A DNA stretch of 64,000 nt, taken from the NCBI RefSeq assembly GCF_001437285.1, contig NZ_JQBF01000001.1:186001-250000 (forward strand), in the 5' to 3' direction. Below the pieces are notes generated by a model. That model was not told where the DNA came from. It did not search any database and saw only the letters and a list, made by a program, of their open reading frames with translations. The DNA comes from Pediococcus pentosaceus. GTDB taxonomy: Bacteria; Bacillota; Bacilli; Lactobacillales; Lactobacillaceae. How positions within the stretch are numbered: the stretch's first letter is position 1; each line of letters begins with the position of its first letter. This document shows, piece after piece, positions 9,000 to 18,204 of this stretch. A program made the translations under genes and the position numbers.

Positions 9000-9033
9000 G
9001 ATATGCTATTAAAACGTTTTCATAAAACGTTTT
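8998..9033 (+). promoter_or_regulatory. rbsKDU promoter with two RbsR/CcpA-type operators
   Basis: TTGATA (8998-9003) and CATAAA (9021-9026), 17 bases apart, form a likely promoter. Two copies of AAAACGTTTT (9011-9020 and 9024-9033), 13 bases apart, overlap the spacer and the -10. The first, read as TTAAAACGTTTTCA, matches 13 of 14 positions of the cre consensus, so CcpA may share the site with RbsR. Confidence 0.7.
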
Positions 9034-9072
9034 AAACAAGTAAAAAGATAATCGAAAACGGAGGAATCCATC

Positions 9073-9981
9073 ATGAACACTGTAACAATTATTGGGAGCA
9101 TTAACTTAGACCGTACTATCCGAGTAAAACAAATGCCAAAACCAGGTGAAACCATGCATACGAAAGAAATTTTTTCAGCTGGCGGCGGAAAGGGAGCTAA
9201 CCAAGCTGTAGCTGCTAAGCGTTCTGAAGCTAAGACAAACTTTATTGGTGCAGTTGGTAATGACGATGCTGGTCGTGCAATGTTAGAATTATTGGAACAT
9301 GAAAATATTGATATGAGCGGAATTGAAACTTTAGATAACCAATCTACAGGACAAGCATACATAGTAGTAGATGACGCTGGTGAAAATCAAATCATGATTC
9401 ATGCGGGTGCTAATACTGCATTTACTCCAGAATATGTCCAGTCTAAAGCTGATTTAATCAAAAATAGTGATTTCATTATTGCTCAATTTGAAAGTTCTTT
9501 AGATTCAGTTACGGAAGCCTTTAAGATTGCTCGTGAAGCAGGCGTTAAAACAATCTTGAATCCTGCTCCAGCGGTTGAAAAAGTTCCTAGTGATTTATTA
9601 GCAGTAACGGATATGATCATTCCTAATGAAACTGAAACTGAAATTTTAACCGGAATCGAAGTAACAGATGAAGCAAGTATGAAGAAAGCTTCTAAAGCAT
9701 TACATGATGAAGGAATTGAAGCAGTTTTGATTACCATTGGTAGCAAAGGAACCTTCTACGATGTTAATGGTAAAAGTGGAATTATCCCCGCATTTAAGGT
9801 AAAGGCTGTTGATACAACTTCCGCTGGAGATACATTCATTGGAGCAATGAGCACCGTTTTGAATAAAGACTTTAGTAACTTAGAAGATGCCATCTTATAT
9901 GGTAATAAAGCTTCATCCCTAACTGTACAACGCTTTGGTGCTCAACCATCAATCCCTTACAAAAAAGAATTGGAAAAATAG
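9073..9981 (+). CDS. rbsK: ribokinase RbsK
   Basis: This 302-residue PfkB-family kinase phosphorylates D-ribose to ribose 5-phosphate with ATP in the cytoplasm. Visible motifs are the substrate-binding GSINLDRTIR start, the GGKGANQAVAAKR glycine-rich signature (about 37-49), NPAPA, PNETE, ITIGSKG and the catalytic anion hole/base DTTSAGDTFIGA (about 245-256). The motif is TTSAGDT rather than the more common TTAAGDT. Its ribosome site is CGGAGGAATCC. It is followed 12 bases later by rbsD. Confidence 0.95.
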   Translation: MNTVTIIGSINLDRTIRVKQMPKPGETMHTKEIFSAGGGKGANQAVAAKRSEAKTNFIGAVGNDDAGRAMLELLEHENIDMSGIETLDNQSTGQAYIVVDDAGENQIMIHAGANTAFTPEYVQSKADLIKNSDFIIAQFESSLDSVTEAFKIAREAGVKTILNPAPAVEKVPSDLLAVTDMIIPNETETEILTGIEVTDEASMKKASKALHDEGIEAVLITIGSKGTFYDVNGKSGIIPAFKVKAVDTTSAGDTFIGAMSTVLNKDFSNLEDAILYGNKASSLTVQRFGAQPSIPYKKELEK

Positions 9982-9993
9982 GAGGAAATAACA

Positions 9994-10389
9994 ATGAAGA
10001 AAACTAAAATGATTAACTCAGATATGTCACGGGTAATTGCTCAAATGGGTCACTTTGATAAATTAAGTATCGGTGATGCTGGAATGCCCGTTCCAATGGG
10101 CACAGAAAAGATTGATTTGGCAGTAGATAATGGAATTCCTAGTTTCATGCAAGTTTTAACTAACGTTTTAGAAGAACTTGAAGTTCAAAGAATTTATCTA
10201 GCAGAAGAAATTAAGACCGAAAATCCTAAGATGCTAGAAAATATTAAAGCTTTAATGCCTGAAACACCAATTACTTTTATGCCACATTCAGATATGAAAA
10301 AAGATTTGAATAATTGCCACGCATTTGTTCGTACTGGTGAAATGACTCCTTATTCTAATATTATTTTAGAAAGTGGCGTTGTATTTTAA
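9994..10389 (+). CDS. rbsD: D-ribose pyranase RbsD
   Basis: The 131-residue protein matches the RbsD family, which converts the beta-pyranose form of ribose to the furanose form used by ribokinase. Features are the N-terminal [18 protein letters not shown] stretch with the catalytic histidine (His24), the following IGDAGMPVP segment, and the C-terminal tract ([16 protein letters not shown]) typical of the family. Length equals the family norm. An AGGAGG site precedes the ATG. It lies between the kinase and the transporter. Confidence 0.95.
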   Translation: MKKTKMINSDMSRVIAQMGHFDKLSIGDAGMPVPMGTEKIDLAVDNGIPSFMQVLTNVLEELEVQRIYLAEEIKTENPKMLENIKALMPETPITFMPHSDMKKDLNNCHAFVRTGEMTPYSNIILESGVVF

Positions 10390-10426
10390 ATTTAGCAATT
10401 TCGTCAATTAATTAAGGAGGAATTAC

Positions 10427-11311
10427 ATGAACACGACAGCGTTATTAATCGGACTTGGACCACTATTAGGTTGGGGATTATTTCCAACAATTGCATCTAA
10501 ATTCGGTGGACGTCCGGTAAATCAGATTGTAGGTACAGCTTTTGGAACATTTATCTTTGCTTTTGTTTTTGCTCTAATCAAAGGATTAGCCTTACCAACT
10601 GGAATGGACTTGGTTTTTACCGTTATTTCAGGGATTGGTTGGGCCAGCGCTCAAATTATTACATTTAAGTGCTTTGCAATGATTGGATCTTCACGGGCCA
10701 TGCCTATTACTACCGCTTTCCAACTGTTAGGTGCTTCATTATGGGGTGTGATTGCTCTAGGAAATTGGCCTGGAGTTACGGCTAAAATTATTGGTGCAGT
10801 TGCGCTAGTCTTGATTATTATTGGTGCTTCACTCACGGTCTGGTCAGAACATAAGTCTAAAGAAAATACCCAATTGATTACTAAAGCAGTCGCTTGGTTG
10901 GCTGTAGGTGAAATTGGTTATTGGGCATATTCTGCCGCTCCTCAAGCTACATCAGTCGATGGAATGCATGCATTCTTACCTCAAGCAATTGGTATGGTAA
11001 TCGTTGGTGTAGTATATGCAATCTTCCTCTCAATGCGAGGTGAAAAATCAGCATTAACTGAAGCAGTATCTTACCGCCAAATCTGGTCTGGTTTCTTCTT
11101 TGCTTTTGCTGCACTCACATATTTAATTTCAGCTCAACCAAACATGAACGGCTTGGCCACTGGATTTATTCTTTCACAAACTTCAGTGGTTCTAGCTACC
11201 TTAACTGGAATTTGGTTCCTAGGTCAAAAGAAGACGCCAAAAGAAATGGCAGTAACCATTGGTGGATTAGTATTAATCTTAGTTGCTGCAACAATTACAG
11301 TCATGATTTAA
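10427..11311 (+). CDS. rbsU: GRP-family ribose/glucose uptake permease RbsU
   Basis: The 294-residue protein has about ten membrane helices and belongs to the glucose/ribose porter family of the drug/metabolite superfamily (N-terminus LIGLGPLLGWGLFPTIASK, repeat-like second half). In lactobacilli this permease replaces the RbsABC transporter in ribose operons. Its place after rbsK and rbsD supports ribose import. Ribosome site AAGGAGGAA. The operon ends with a strong terminator 30 bases later. Confidence 0.92.
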   Translation: MNTTALLIGLGPLLGWGLFPTIASKFGGRPVNQIVGTAFGTFIFAFVFALIKGLALPTGMDLVFTVISGIGWASAQIITFKCFAMIGSSRAMPITTAFQLLGASLWGVIALGNWPGVTAKIIGAVALVLIIIGASLTVWSEHKSKENTQLITKAVAWLAVGEIGYWAYSAAPQATSVDGMHAFLPQAIGMVIVGVVYAIFLSMRGEKSALTEAVSYRQIWSGFFFAFAALTYLISAQPNMNGLATGFILSQTSVVLATLTGIWFLGQKKTPKEMAVTIGGLVLILVAATITVMI

Positions 11312-11340
11312 TAAAAAATAATTTGTTTTAAAAAGTTTGC

Positions 11341-11371
11341 AACACGTTCTGATATTAGGAACGTGTTTTTT
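11341..11371 (+). terminator. rbsKDU terminator
   Basis: AACACGTTC pairs with GAACGTGTT, followed by a T run. Confidence 0.9.
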
Positions 11372-11391
11372 GTATTCACTCGAATTAGTCC

Positions 11392-11433
11392 AAAAAGAAA
11401 CAGCATTTCACAGTTGAAATGCTGTTTCTTTTT
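11392..11433 (-). terminator. terminator of the nickel transporter gene, probably bidirectional
   Basis: A 19-bp near-perfect stem (11392-11410 with 11415-11433, core AAACAGCATTTCA) with a CAGT loop has A-tract and T-tract flanks. It sits at the stop codon of the minus-strand gene. Confidence 0.85.
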
Positions 11434-12439
11434 ATGCGTGCTGTTCGTTTTTCTGAATAAATAATTTCCAAAAAAGATAAGCCAAACTCCACATTAATAT
11501 GAACCCAATTACCAGACCATAGCCCAGCCAATTTAAATCAATCGATTGAATCCATGTGATGAAACTAGAATTAACGTGGGTAAAGTCAGCAAAGACGTTG
11601 CCTAACTCGACTAAACCAATTAAGAAAGCTGCAATGACTGAAACAAAAGTAACGGTTAAATTGTAGTAAGCCTTACGCTTAGGAGTATCAAATGCCCATG
11701 TGTAGGCACCTGACATCATCACGGAATCGGTTGTATCCATCACGTTCATTCCGGCGGCAAATAAAACTGGGAGGGCGATGATTCCGGCTACCGATACGTT
11801 TGATTGAGCAGCCGTTGCCGATAGTGCAATCAAGGCAATTTCAGTGGCGGTGTCAAAGCCTAAACCAAATAGGAATCCAATTGGATACATCTGCCAAGCA
11901 TGAACGATTTTCTTGAATAAAGGAGAAACTAAGTTAGCAATAAAACCTCTAGATAGCAGTAAATCGTTTAATTCTTGTTCATCAAGACCGGATTTTACTA
12001 ATCTCAGTGATTTATAAAGTTTGATTAAGACCATTAAATTAAAAAAGGCGATTAAAATAAGAAAACTACCGGATACAATCGTACCGATTTTTCCACCAAT
12101 GGCTTCTAGAATGGGTAGCTTAACTTGGGCCCATTTAGCAGAAATACTAACGACTAAAGCCATTAGAAATACAACAGTAGAGTGGCCTAATGAGAAGAAA
12201 AATCCGACTCCATAAGGTTGCTTCTTTTGGTGAATTAATAAACGAACGGTATTATCAATCGCAGCTATATGATCGGCATCAAAGGCATGGCGTAGTCCAA
12301 GAGTGTAGGCTAACGCACCTAATCCCAAGAAACTAGGATGTTTTTGAGCAGCAACTAATAGTAAGATAATGCCCAAAATATGGATAGCCAAGCTGGCTGC
12401 GTAATATGGAAGTGCTCCATAAAATAATTTCTTTTTCAT
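11432..12439 (-). CDS. NiCoT-family nickel transporter
   Basis: This 335-residue, eight-helix permease carries the NiCoT signature HAFDADHIAAIDN in its second helix (about residues 51-63) and the family motifs LGFDTATEIALIAL and FAAGMNVMDTTDSVMM. These proteins import Ni2+ or Co2+ at high affinity. The gene lies 20 bases downstream of larR and divergent from larABCDE. Because LarA needs a nickel pincer cofactor, it should feed nickel to the racemase. GGGGAG precedes the start. Nickel rather than cobalt is inferred from context. Confidence 0.92.
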   Translation of the reverse strand: MKKKLFYGALPYYAASLAIHILGIILLLVAAQKHPSFLGLGALAYTLGLRHAFDADHIAAIDNTVRLLIHQKKQPYGVGFFFSLGHSTVVFLMALVVSISAKWAQVKLPILEAIGGKIGTIVSGSFLILIAFFNLMVLIKLYKSLRLVKSGLDEQELNDLLLSRGFIANLVSPLFKKIVHAWQMYPIGFLFGLGFDTATEIALIALSATAAQSNVSVAGIIALPVLFAAGMNVMDTTDSVMMSGAYTWAFDTPKRKAYYNLTVTFVSVIAAFLIGLVELGNVFADFTHVNSSFITWIQSIDLNWLGYGLVIGFILMWSLAYLFWKLFIQKNEQHA

Positions 12440-12459
12440 AGTGATATCTCCCCAAACTT

Positions 12460-13113
12460 TTAAATTGTAAATTCACGTAAATAATTTTCATCGTAAATAA
12501 AAATTTTCTGATTCTTGATATCAATTACGTGTTGTTCTTTTAAATCATGAATAATTCGATTAACGCTGTTTCTAGTTGAAATCCCACAGAAATTGGCGAT
12601 TTCTTCGTTAGTAATGGGAAAATCAATCAAGATACCAGTCGCTCCACGCCTACCAAAAATATCAATTAACTTATAGATAAAGGCGCAGACGGCACCTTTC
12701 TTACCGTTCATAGTCATCCATTGTAACGATTTTATATTTTGGGTTAATTTAATTCGATAGTAGTCACGCACGTAATCTTGTAAATGAGTATCGTGATTAA
12801 CATAATCCCAAAATGTTTTACGCGGGATGCGATAAAAAATAGCTTCGTCAGATTCAATACGCACGTTCAAAGGCGAAGCCGTATAGGCAGAAATTTCATC
12901 TCTCAAAAGCGAAACAATATCAGTCGAATTTATATAAGAAAGGTTAAATTCTCGACCATTCTTTAAAATGATGCTGGTTTTGACAATTCCCTTTTTCAAG
13001 ACATATGTATAACCTTCTTCTAAACCATGATAGGTCAGATAGGAATGTTTTGTTTTGGTAATTGTAGAAACCTGTTTATTCTCTAAAAAGTCAATTAAAT
13101 AGCTAGTGTTCAT
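12460..13113 (-). CDS. larR: Crp/Fnr-family lactate racemisation regulator LarR
   Basis: The 217-residue protein has an N-terminal cyclic-nucleotide-type sensor barrel and a C-terminal winged helix with recognition segment NEEIANFCGISTRNSVNRI (about 170-188). In L. plantarum, LarR activates lar genes in response to L-lactate, with D-lactate antagonising. It is divergent from larA, with a 16-bp palindrome in the shared intergenic region, and upstream of the nickel transporter, the expected arrangement. No iron-sulfur cysteine cluster is visible at the N-terminus, so it is not an FNR oxygen sensor. Confidence 0.9.
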   Translation of the reverse strand: MNTSYLIDFLENKQVSTITKTKHSYLTYHGLEEGYTYVLKKGIVKTSIILKNGREFNLSYINSTDIVSLLRDEISAYTASPLNVRIESDEAIFYRIPRKTFWDYVNHDTHLQDYVRDYYRIKLTQNIKSLQWMTMNGKKGAVCAFIYKLIDIFGRRGATGILIDFPITNEEIANFCGISTRNSVNRIIHDLKEQHVIDIKNQKIFIYDENYLREFTI

Positions 13114-13188
13114 TTTTTAACTCTCCATATGTCTAAAAGTAAATAATATGTACAGACATCTATTATCATAAGAAAAAATTGTGAGAAG

Positions 13189-13204
13189 TGTAACAAATGT
13201 TATA
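13189..13204. promoter_or_regulatory. Lar box: LarR operator between larR and larA
   Basis: TGTAACA and TGTTATA are separated by AA, a 16-bp palindrome with one mismatch. A candidate -10, TATATT, lies at 13242-13247 with no good -35, so the palindrome would be centred near -57, a typical place for a Crp-like activator. A 16-bp Lar box is known from L. plantarum; I have not compared base by base. Confidence 0.7.
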
Positions 13205-13283
13205 CCCAAATGTGATACCCGGTCGATTTTACATAGCCTAATATATTGTCTAGCGCCAAAAATAAGGGAGTGTGTATTAAGTT

Positions 13284-14558
13284 ATGGTACAAATTGACCT
13301 ACCGTACGATAAAAGAAATATTACTGCTAATATTCCAGACAAAAATTTTGCTGGATTATTAGAATCTAAAGCTGAAAGTTTCCAGAATCCGTTAAGTGAA
13401 AAGGAAACTGTTGAAAAATCAATGGACAATCCCATTGGAAGTCCCAGCTTAGAAGAACTTGCAAAGGGAAAGAAGAACATTGTTCTTATTAGTTCTGATC
13501 ATACTCGACCAGTACCTTCGCATATAATTACACCTATTATTTTACGTCGAATCCGTTCGGTAGCTCCAGATGCAAGAATTCGAATCCTCGTGGCAACCGG
13601 TTTTCATCGTCCATCTACTAAAGAAGAACTTATTAATAAATATGGTTCAGAAATTGTAGAGAACGAAGAAATCGTAATGCATTTTTCAACAGACGATGAT
13701 TCAATGGTAAAAATTGGACAACTACCTTCTGGTGGAGATTGCATTATCAATAAAGTCGCTGCTGAAGCCGATTTGTTACTAGCAGAAGGGTTTATTGAAT
13801 CTCACTTTTTTGCTGGTTTCTCTGGTGGTAGAAAAGCTGTTTTACCTGGTATTGCATCATATAAAACAATTATGGCTAACCACTCTGGCGAATTTATTAA
13901 CTCTAATAAAGCCCGTACGGGTAATTTAATGCATAACCCAATTCATAAGGATATGGTTTATGCAGCTCGCACCGCAAAATTGGCTTTCATTGTCAACGTT
14001 GTTTTAGATGGTGATAAGAAAATCATCGGTTCATTTGCAGGTGATGTTGAAGCAGCTCATAAAGTTGGTTGTGATTTTGTTAAAGAATTAGCTAGTGTTA
14101 AGAAGGTTCCTAGCGATATTGCTATTTCAACCAATGGTGGTTTTCCCCTTGATCAAAATATCTATCAAGCCGTAAAGGGAATGACCGCTGCTGAAGCAAC
14201 TAATAAAGAAGGCGGCGTAATCATTATGGTTGCCGGCTCTAGTGATGGACATGGTGGAGAAGGTTTCTATCATAATTTAGCTGATGTAGACGATCCAAAA
14301 GAATTTTTAGATCAAGCAATTAACACACCAAGATTAGAAACTGTTCCTGATCAATGGACTTCACAAATTTTAGCACGTATTTTGGTTCATCATCATGTTA
14401 TTTATGTTTCTGATTTGGTAGATCCTGAATTAATCCGCAGTATGCACATGGATTTAGCAACAACATTTGATGAAGCATTGCAAAAAGCCTTTGAAATTGA
14501 AGGCAGTGAAGCTAAAGTAACCGTTATTCGTGATGGATTATCGGTAATCGTTGAATAA
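13284..14558 (+). CDS. larA: lactate racemase LarA (nickel-pincer enzyme)
   Basis: LarA interconverts L- and D-lactate by hydride transfer to a nickel pincer nucleotide covalently bound to a lysine. The protein is 424 residues, and the key residues fall at the numbers known from L. plantarum: SDHTR at 71-75 (His73, Arg75), His108 in GFHRP, His174 in ESHFF, Lys184 (cofactor attachment) in GGRKAV, and His200, the nickel ligand, in MANHS. The full set suggests an active lactate racemase rather than one of the many LarA homologues with other substrates. It heads larABCDE, downstream of a Lar box. GGGAGTG is a somewhat distant ribosome site. Confidence 0.96.
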   Translation: MVQIDLPYDKRNITANIPDKNFAGLLESKAESFQNPLSEKETVEKSMDNPIGSPSLEELAKGKKNIVLISSDHTRPVPSHIITPIILRRIRSVAPDARIRILVATGFHRPSTKEELINKYGSEIVENEEIVMHFSTDDDSMVKIGQLPSGGDCIINKVAAEADLLLAEGFIESHFFAGFSGGRKAVLPGIASYKTIMANHSGEFINSNKARTGNLMHNPIHKDMVYAARTAKLAFIVNVVLDGDKKIIGSFAGDVEAAHKVGCDFVKELASVKKVPSDIAISTNGGFPLDQNIYQAVKGMTAAEATNKEGGVIIMVAGSSDGHGGEGFYHNLADVDDPKEFLDQAINTPRLETVPDQWTSQILARILVHHHVIYVSDLVDPELIRSMHMDLATTFDEALQKAFEIEGSEAKVTVIRDGLSVIVE

Positions 14559-14580
14559 TAGACTAAGAGGCTAAACAAAG

Positions 14581-15321
14581 ATGAATGTAACTAAAATACT
14601 ACAATCCGTTAAAAACGAAGAACTATCAATATCAGAAGCAGCTAAGCAATTATCTGGGTTTTCTGAACTCGGTTTTGCCAAAGTGGATACACAACGTAAA
14701 GCCCGAAACGGCTATCCAGAAGTAATCTACGGGGAAGGCAAAACGGTTGAGCAAATTGTAGCGATAACCGAAGATCTTTTAACCGAAGGCAAGGCAATTC
14801 TATCGACGCGAGTTTCTGCTGAAAAAGCGGTAGTTTTAGAGCAGAAATTTCCTGACGGAATCTATCATAAAGACGCGCGGTGTTTTGTTTTAAATCCATC
14901 TAGCAAATTAACAGATGGATACATTGCTATTGTAACTGCGGGTACTTCTGATATTGGAGTGGCCGAAGAGGCAGCTATCACAGCTGAAACTTTTGGCAAT
15001 TCTGTCAAGCGAATCTATGACGTTGGTGTCGCTGGAATTCATCGGTTATTTGTTAACTTAGACGACATCAAAAATGCTTCAGTAGTTATTGTGATTGCTG
15101 GAATGGAAGGTGCTTTAGTCAGCGTAGTCGGTGGCTTAGTGGACAAGCCGGTAATTGCGGTTCCCACCAGTGTAGGTTATGGAACTAACTTAGACGGAAT
15201 CACGGCGTTATTTAGCATGTTGAATAGTTGTTCATCTGGGGTAAGTGTTGTCAACATTGATAATGGTTTTGGGGCAGCTTATAACGCTAGCATTATCAAT
15301 AAAATCAGAGAAGGAGAATAA
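14581..15321 (+). CDS. larB: LarB, carboxylase/hydrolase for nickel-pincer cofactor synthesis
   Basis: LarB (246 residues) performs the first step of pincer biosynthesis: it carboxylates nicotinic acid adenine dinucleotide at pyridinium C5 and releases AMP to give the dicarboxylate mononucleotide. The C-terminal half is PurE-like, with [12 protein letters not shown] (about 121-132), [15 protein letters not shown] and [12 protein letters not shown] motifs. Length and motifs fit the family. It starts 22 bases after larA, with AAGAGG upstream, and is followed five bases later by larC. Confidence 0.95.
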   Translation: MNVTKILQSVKNEELSISEAAKQLSGFSELGFAKVDTQRKARNGYPEVIYGEGKTVEQIVAITEDLLTEGKAILSTRVSAEKAVVLEQKFPDGIYHKDARCFVLNPSSKLTDGYIAIVTAGTSDIGVAEEAAITAETFGNSVKRIYDVGVAGIHRLFVNLDDIKNASVVIVIAGMEGALVSVVGGLVDKPVIAVPTSVGYGTNLDGITALFSMLNSCSSGVSVVNIDNGFGAAYNASIINKIREGE

Positions 15322-15326
15322 TTTTT

Positions 15327-16583
15327 ATGCGAGCTTTATATTTAGAACCATTCTCTGGTCTAAGTGGAGATATGCTTAATGGACTTCTTTTGGATCTTGG
15401 GGGTAATTTAGATTTATTAAAGGAAGAATTAAGTAAATTTACGCTTGAAGACTATACAATTCAAGTTGAAAGAACTAATAAAAGTAGTATTTTTGGGATG
15501 GATTTCGATGTTCAAATTGCTCACCAGCATAAAGATACTGGAATAAAAGGCGATTTTGACCACCACGACCACCATGAACATTCACACCATGGTCATCACC
15601 ACCATCATCATGAAAGTCGTGGATTGACTGAAATTCTGGGCTTGATTGAAAGTAGTGATCTTTCTGGCATAGTCAAAAAGCACAGCAGCAATGTTTTCAA
15701 AGATATTGCTAAAGCGGAAGCAGCTGTACATAATGCGGATGTTAATAAAATCCATTTTCATGAAATTGGAGCTGTGGACTCGATTGTAGATATCATTAGT
15801 TTCTTCATTCTTTGGGAGCAATTAAAAATCGATAAGGTTTATTCGACATCGATTACTGAAGGGAGTGGCACGATTCACGTTGCACATGGAGAAATGCCAG
15901 TTCCAGTTCCAGCAGTAATGCAATTACGCAAAAATTATCCATTAAAAATCGTTCAAGATTTTGATATTAAAACGGAATTGGTAACTCCTACGGGATTAGC
16001 TTTGTTTAAAGAAATCGCCCCAGAATTTACGGCCCCAGAAAACATGTACTTTAGTCAGGTGGGTTATGGTTTTGGAAAACGAGAAACAGGAAAATTTAAT
16101 GCCTTACGGGGTTCATTGCTAACTGTGGAACACAGTAATCAGGAAGTAAAAACTAATCATGACGACATCATCAAAATTGAAGCTAATTTAGACGATCAAA
16201 CTCCAGAGCAAATTGGATATGCTATGGATATCTTGTTAGAACATGGAGCTCTAGATGTTTTTTGTTCATCAATCCAGATGAAGAAAAATCGGCCAGCTAT
16301 TTTGCTAAATGTTTTGGTGAAACCTGAAGCCTTTGACGAAATCAGTTATTTAATTTTCAAGCATACCAATACAGCAGGTTTTCGTTATCAGGGCATGCAA
16401 CGTCGGATTATGAAAAGAGAATTTAAAGAAGTTCAATTCGAAAATGAAAATTTACGAATTAAAAAATATCAATATCAAGATATTGAAAAATTTAAACCAG
16501 AATTTGATGACTGCGAAAAAATAGCAACTAAAAATGATTGGTCATTACAAGCAACATATAAAAAAATACAGAATTTATATTAA
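15327..16583 (+). CDS. larC: LarC, nickel-inserting cyclometallase, single uninterrupted frame
   Basis: LarC inserts nickel into the organic pincer precursor in a CTP-dependent reaction. The protein is 418 residues in one continuous frame: an N-terminal domain starting RALYLEPFSGLSGDM, a histidine-rich linker (residues about 78-96, mostly His with Asp/Glu) suited to nickel binding, a conserved HFHEIGAVDSIVDI segment, and the C-terminal LarC2 part (from about 275) starting IEANLDDQTPEQIGYAM. In L. plantarum the two halves are joined by programmed ribosomal frameshifting; here no shift is needed. An AAGGAG site precedes the ATG. Confidence 0.95.
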   Translation: MRALYLEPFSGLSGDMLNGLLLDLGGNLDLLKEELSKFTLEDYTIQVERTNKSSIFGMDFDVQIAHQHKDTGIKGDFDHHDHHEHSHHGHHHHHHESRGLTEILGLIESSDLSGIVKKHSSNVFKDIAKAEAAVHNADVNKIHFHEIGAVDSIVDIISFFILWEQLKIDKVYSTSITEGSGTIHVAHGEMPVPVPAVMQLRKNYPLKIVQDFDIKTELVTPTGLALFKEIAPEFTAPENMYFSQVGYGFGKRETGKFNALRGSLLTVEHSNQEVKTNHDDIIKIEANLDDQTPEQIGYAMDILLEHGALDVFCSSIQMKKNRPAILLNVLVKPEAFDEISYLIFKHTNTAGFRYQGMQRRIMKREFKEVQFENENLRIKKYQYQDIEKFKPEFDDCEKIATKNDWSLQATYKKIQNLY

Positions 16584-16608
16584 GTAGATAACAAAGGAGT
16601 TTAATTTA

Positions 16609-17322
16609 ATGGTAAATCATCTATTAGCCGAATTTATGGGAACAGCCCTTATGATAATTTTTGGTGTGGGAGTTCATTGTGACGAAGTTTTAAAGAAAAC
16701 TAAATATGCCGGTTCAGGTCACTTATTTGCAATTACAACTTGGGCATTTGGTATTTCAGTTGTGTTATTTATTTTTGGTGGCGTATGTATTAACCCTGCT
16801 ATGGCGCTTACTCAAGCGATTTTAGGTATGATTCCTTGGAGTTACTTTATTCCTTATACAATCGCCGAAGTATTGGGTGGTGTAGTTGGAGCGGTGATCG
16901 TTTACATTATGTATGCTGATCACTTTAAAGAATCAGAAGGTTCAATTGATCCAATCGCAATTAGAAATATTTTCTCAACTAATCCTAACTTACGTAATTT
17001 ACCACGTAACTATTTTGTTGAAACATTCGCTACATTCGTTTTCCTAACATCAATTCTAGCAATCGTTCATGGTTACGATTCAATGTCACCAATAGCCGTG
17101 GGACTCTTAGTATGGGCCATTGGTATGGGACTTGGAGGTACGACAGGATTCGCGATGAACCAAGCTCGTGACTTGGGACCGCGCTTAGCATTCCAATTAC
17201 TTCCTATTAAAAATAAAGCTAATAATGATTGGCAATATGGTCTAATTGTTCCAGGAACTGCACCATTTGTTGGTTCAATTTTGGCAGCAGCTTTTGTTAG
17301 ATTTTACTTACACATTTACTAA
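16609..17322 (+). CDS. larD: LarD, aquaporin-family lactic acid channel
   Basis: The 237-residue, six-helix protein belongs to the GlpF/aquaglyceroporin branch of the MIP family; in lar operons it is a channel for D- and L-lactic acid. The first pore motif is normal (NPA at 62-64) but the second is NQA (184-186) in AMNQARDLGPR, where most family members have NPA. The conserved RD after it, which includes the selectivity-filter arginine, is kept. It lies between larC and larE with an AAAGGAG site. Function as a lactate channel is inferred from operon context. Confidence 0.9.
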   Translation: MVNHLLAEFMGTALMIIFGVGVHCDEVLKKTKYAGSGHLFAITTWAFGISVVLFIFGGVCINPAMALTQAILGMIPWSYFIPYTIAEVLGGVVGAVIVYIMYADHFKESEGSIDPIAIRNIFSTNPNLRNLPRNYFVETFATFVFLTSILAIVHGYDSMSPIAVGLLVWAIGMGLGGTTGFAMNQARDLGPRLAFQLLPIKNKANNDWQYGLIVPGTAPFVGSILAAAFVRFYLHIY

Positions 17323-17353
17323 AAAAATCGATAATTAAAGGAGAAACATTATT

Positions 17354-18184
17354 ATGACTGACTTAGAAGCAAAAGAAAATAATTTAATTAAGGATTTAGC
17401 ATCAAAGCAAAGAGTTGCAATCGCTTATTCAGGCGGAATTGATAGTACATACTTACTTAAAGTGGCTGTAGACGAATTAGGAAAAGACAATGTGTTAGCT
17501 ATGGTAGTTAACTCAGAATTGTTCTTGGATGATGAATACAATAAGGCTTTGGAATTGGCTAAGGACCTTGGTGCAAACGCAATGGGAGTTAGCATGAGTG
17601 AATTAGCTGATGAAAGAATTGCAGCTAATACACCAGAAAGCTGGTATTACAGTAAGCAATTGTTATACAGAACTATTAAAAAGGCAGCAGCAGAAAAAGG
17701 CTTTGATATCGTGCTTGACGGAATGATCATGGATGATAATGCTGATTTCCGTCCTGGTATGAAGGCTCGTACAGAAGAAGGCATCGTAAGTTCACTACAA
17801 GATGCTGACTTATACAAGAGTGAAATTCGTGAACTTGCTAAAGATCGTGGAATTTCTAACTGGAACAAGGTAGCTTCATGTAGTGTTGCTTCACGTTTCC
17901 CATATGGTACAAAGCTTACTGCAGAAGCAGTAAACAACGTATTTGCTGGAGAAAAATGGCTACGTAACGCTGGTTTCCCAGTTGTTCGTGTTCGTGTGCA
18001 CAGCGATTTAGTACGAGTTGAAGTTCCAGAAGTAGAATTTGCCAAATTATTAGCTAAGAAGGATGAAATGTCAGAATTCATGAAAGGATTGGGCTTCAAC
18101 TACGTTACTCTTGATGTAGATGGTTTCAAGTCTGGTCGCATGAATGATGTTTTAAAAGAAGAAAAAAAGGCCACTTTAATCTAA
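17354..18184 (+). CDS. larE: LarE, sacrificial sulfur transferase for the nickel-pincer cofactor
   Basis: LarE (276 residues) adenylates the dicarboxylated mononucleotide and gives up its own cysteine sulfur to make the thiocarboxylates that hold nickel. The PP-loop SGGIDS (26-31) binds ATP, and the sulfur-donating cysteine is at residue 176 in NKVASCSVASRFPYG, the same number as in L. plantarum LarE. This is therefore the cysteine-sacrificing type, not the iron-sulfur type. Ribosome site AAAGGAG. Last recognisable member of the operon. Confidence 0.96.
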   Translation: MTDLEAKENNLIKDLASKQRVAIAYSGGIDSTYLLKVAVDELGKDNVLAMVVNSELFLDDEYNKALELAKDLGANAMGVSMSELADERIAANTPESWYYSKQLLYRTIKKAAAEKGFDIVLDGMIMDDNADFRPGMKARTEEGIVSSLQDADLYKSEIRELAKDRGISNWNKVASCSVASRFPYGTKLTAEAVNNVFAGEKWLRNAGFPVVRVRVHSDLVRVEVPEVEFAKLLAKKDEMSEFMKGLGFNYVTLDVDGFKSGRMNDVLKEEKKATLI

Positions 18185-18204
18185 TTTGATAAAGGAAAAA
18201 TACG

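Noticed and set aside
15327-16583. Frameshifted larC (larC1 and larC2)
   Set aside because: The reading frame is continuous for 418 codons; no shift is needed.
17647-18099. 150-codon minus-strand frame in larE
   Set aside because: Shadow of larE, with a serine/threonine-rich antisense composition.
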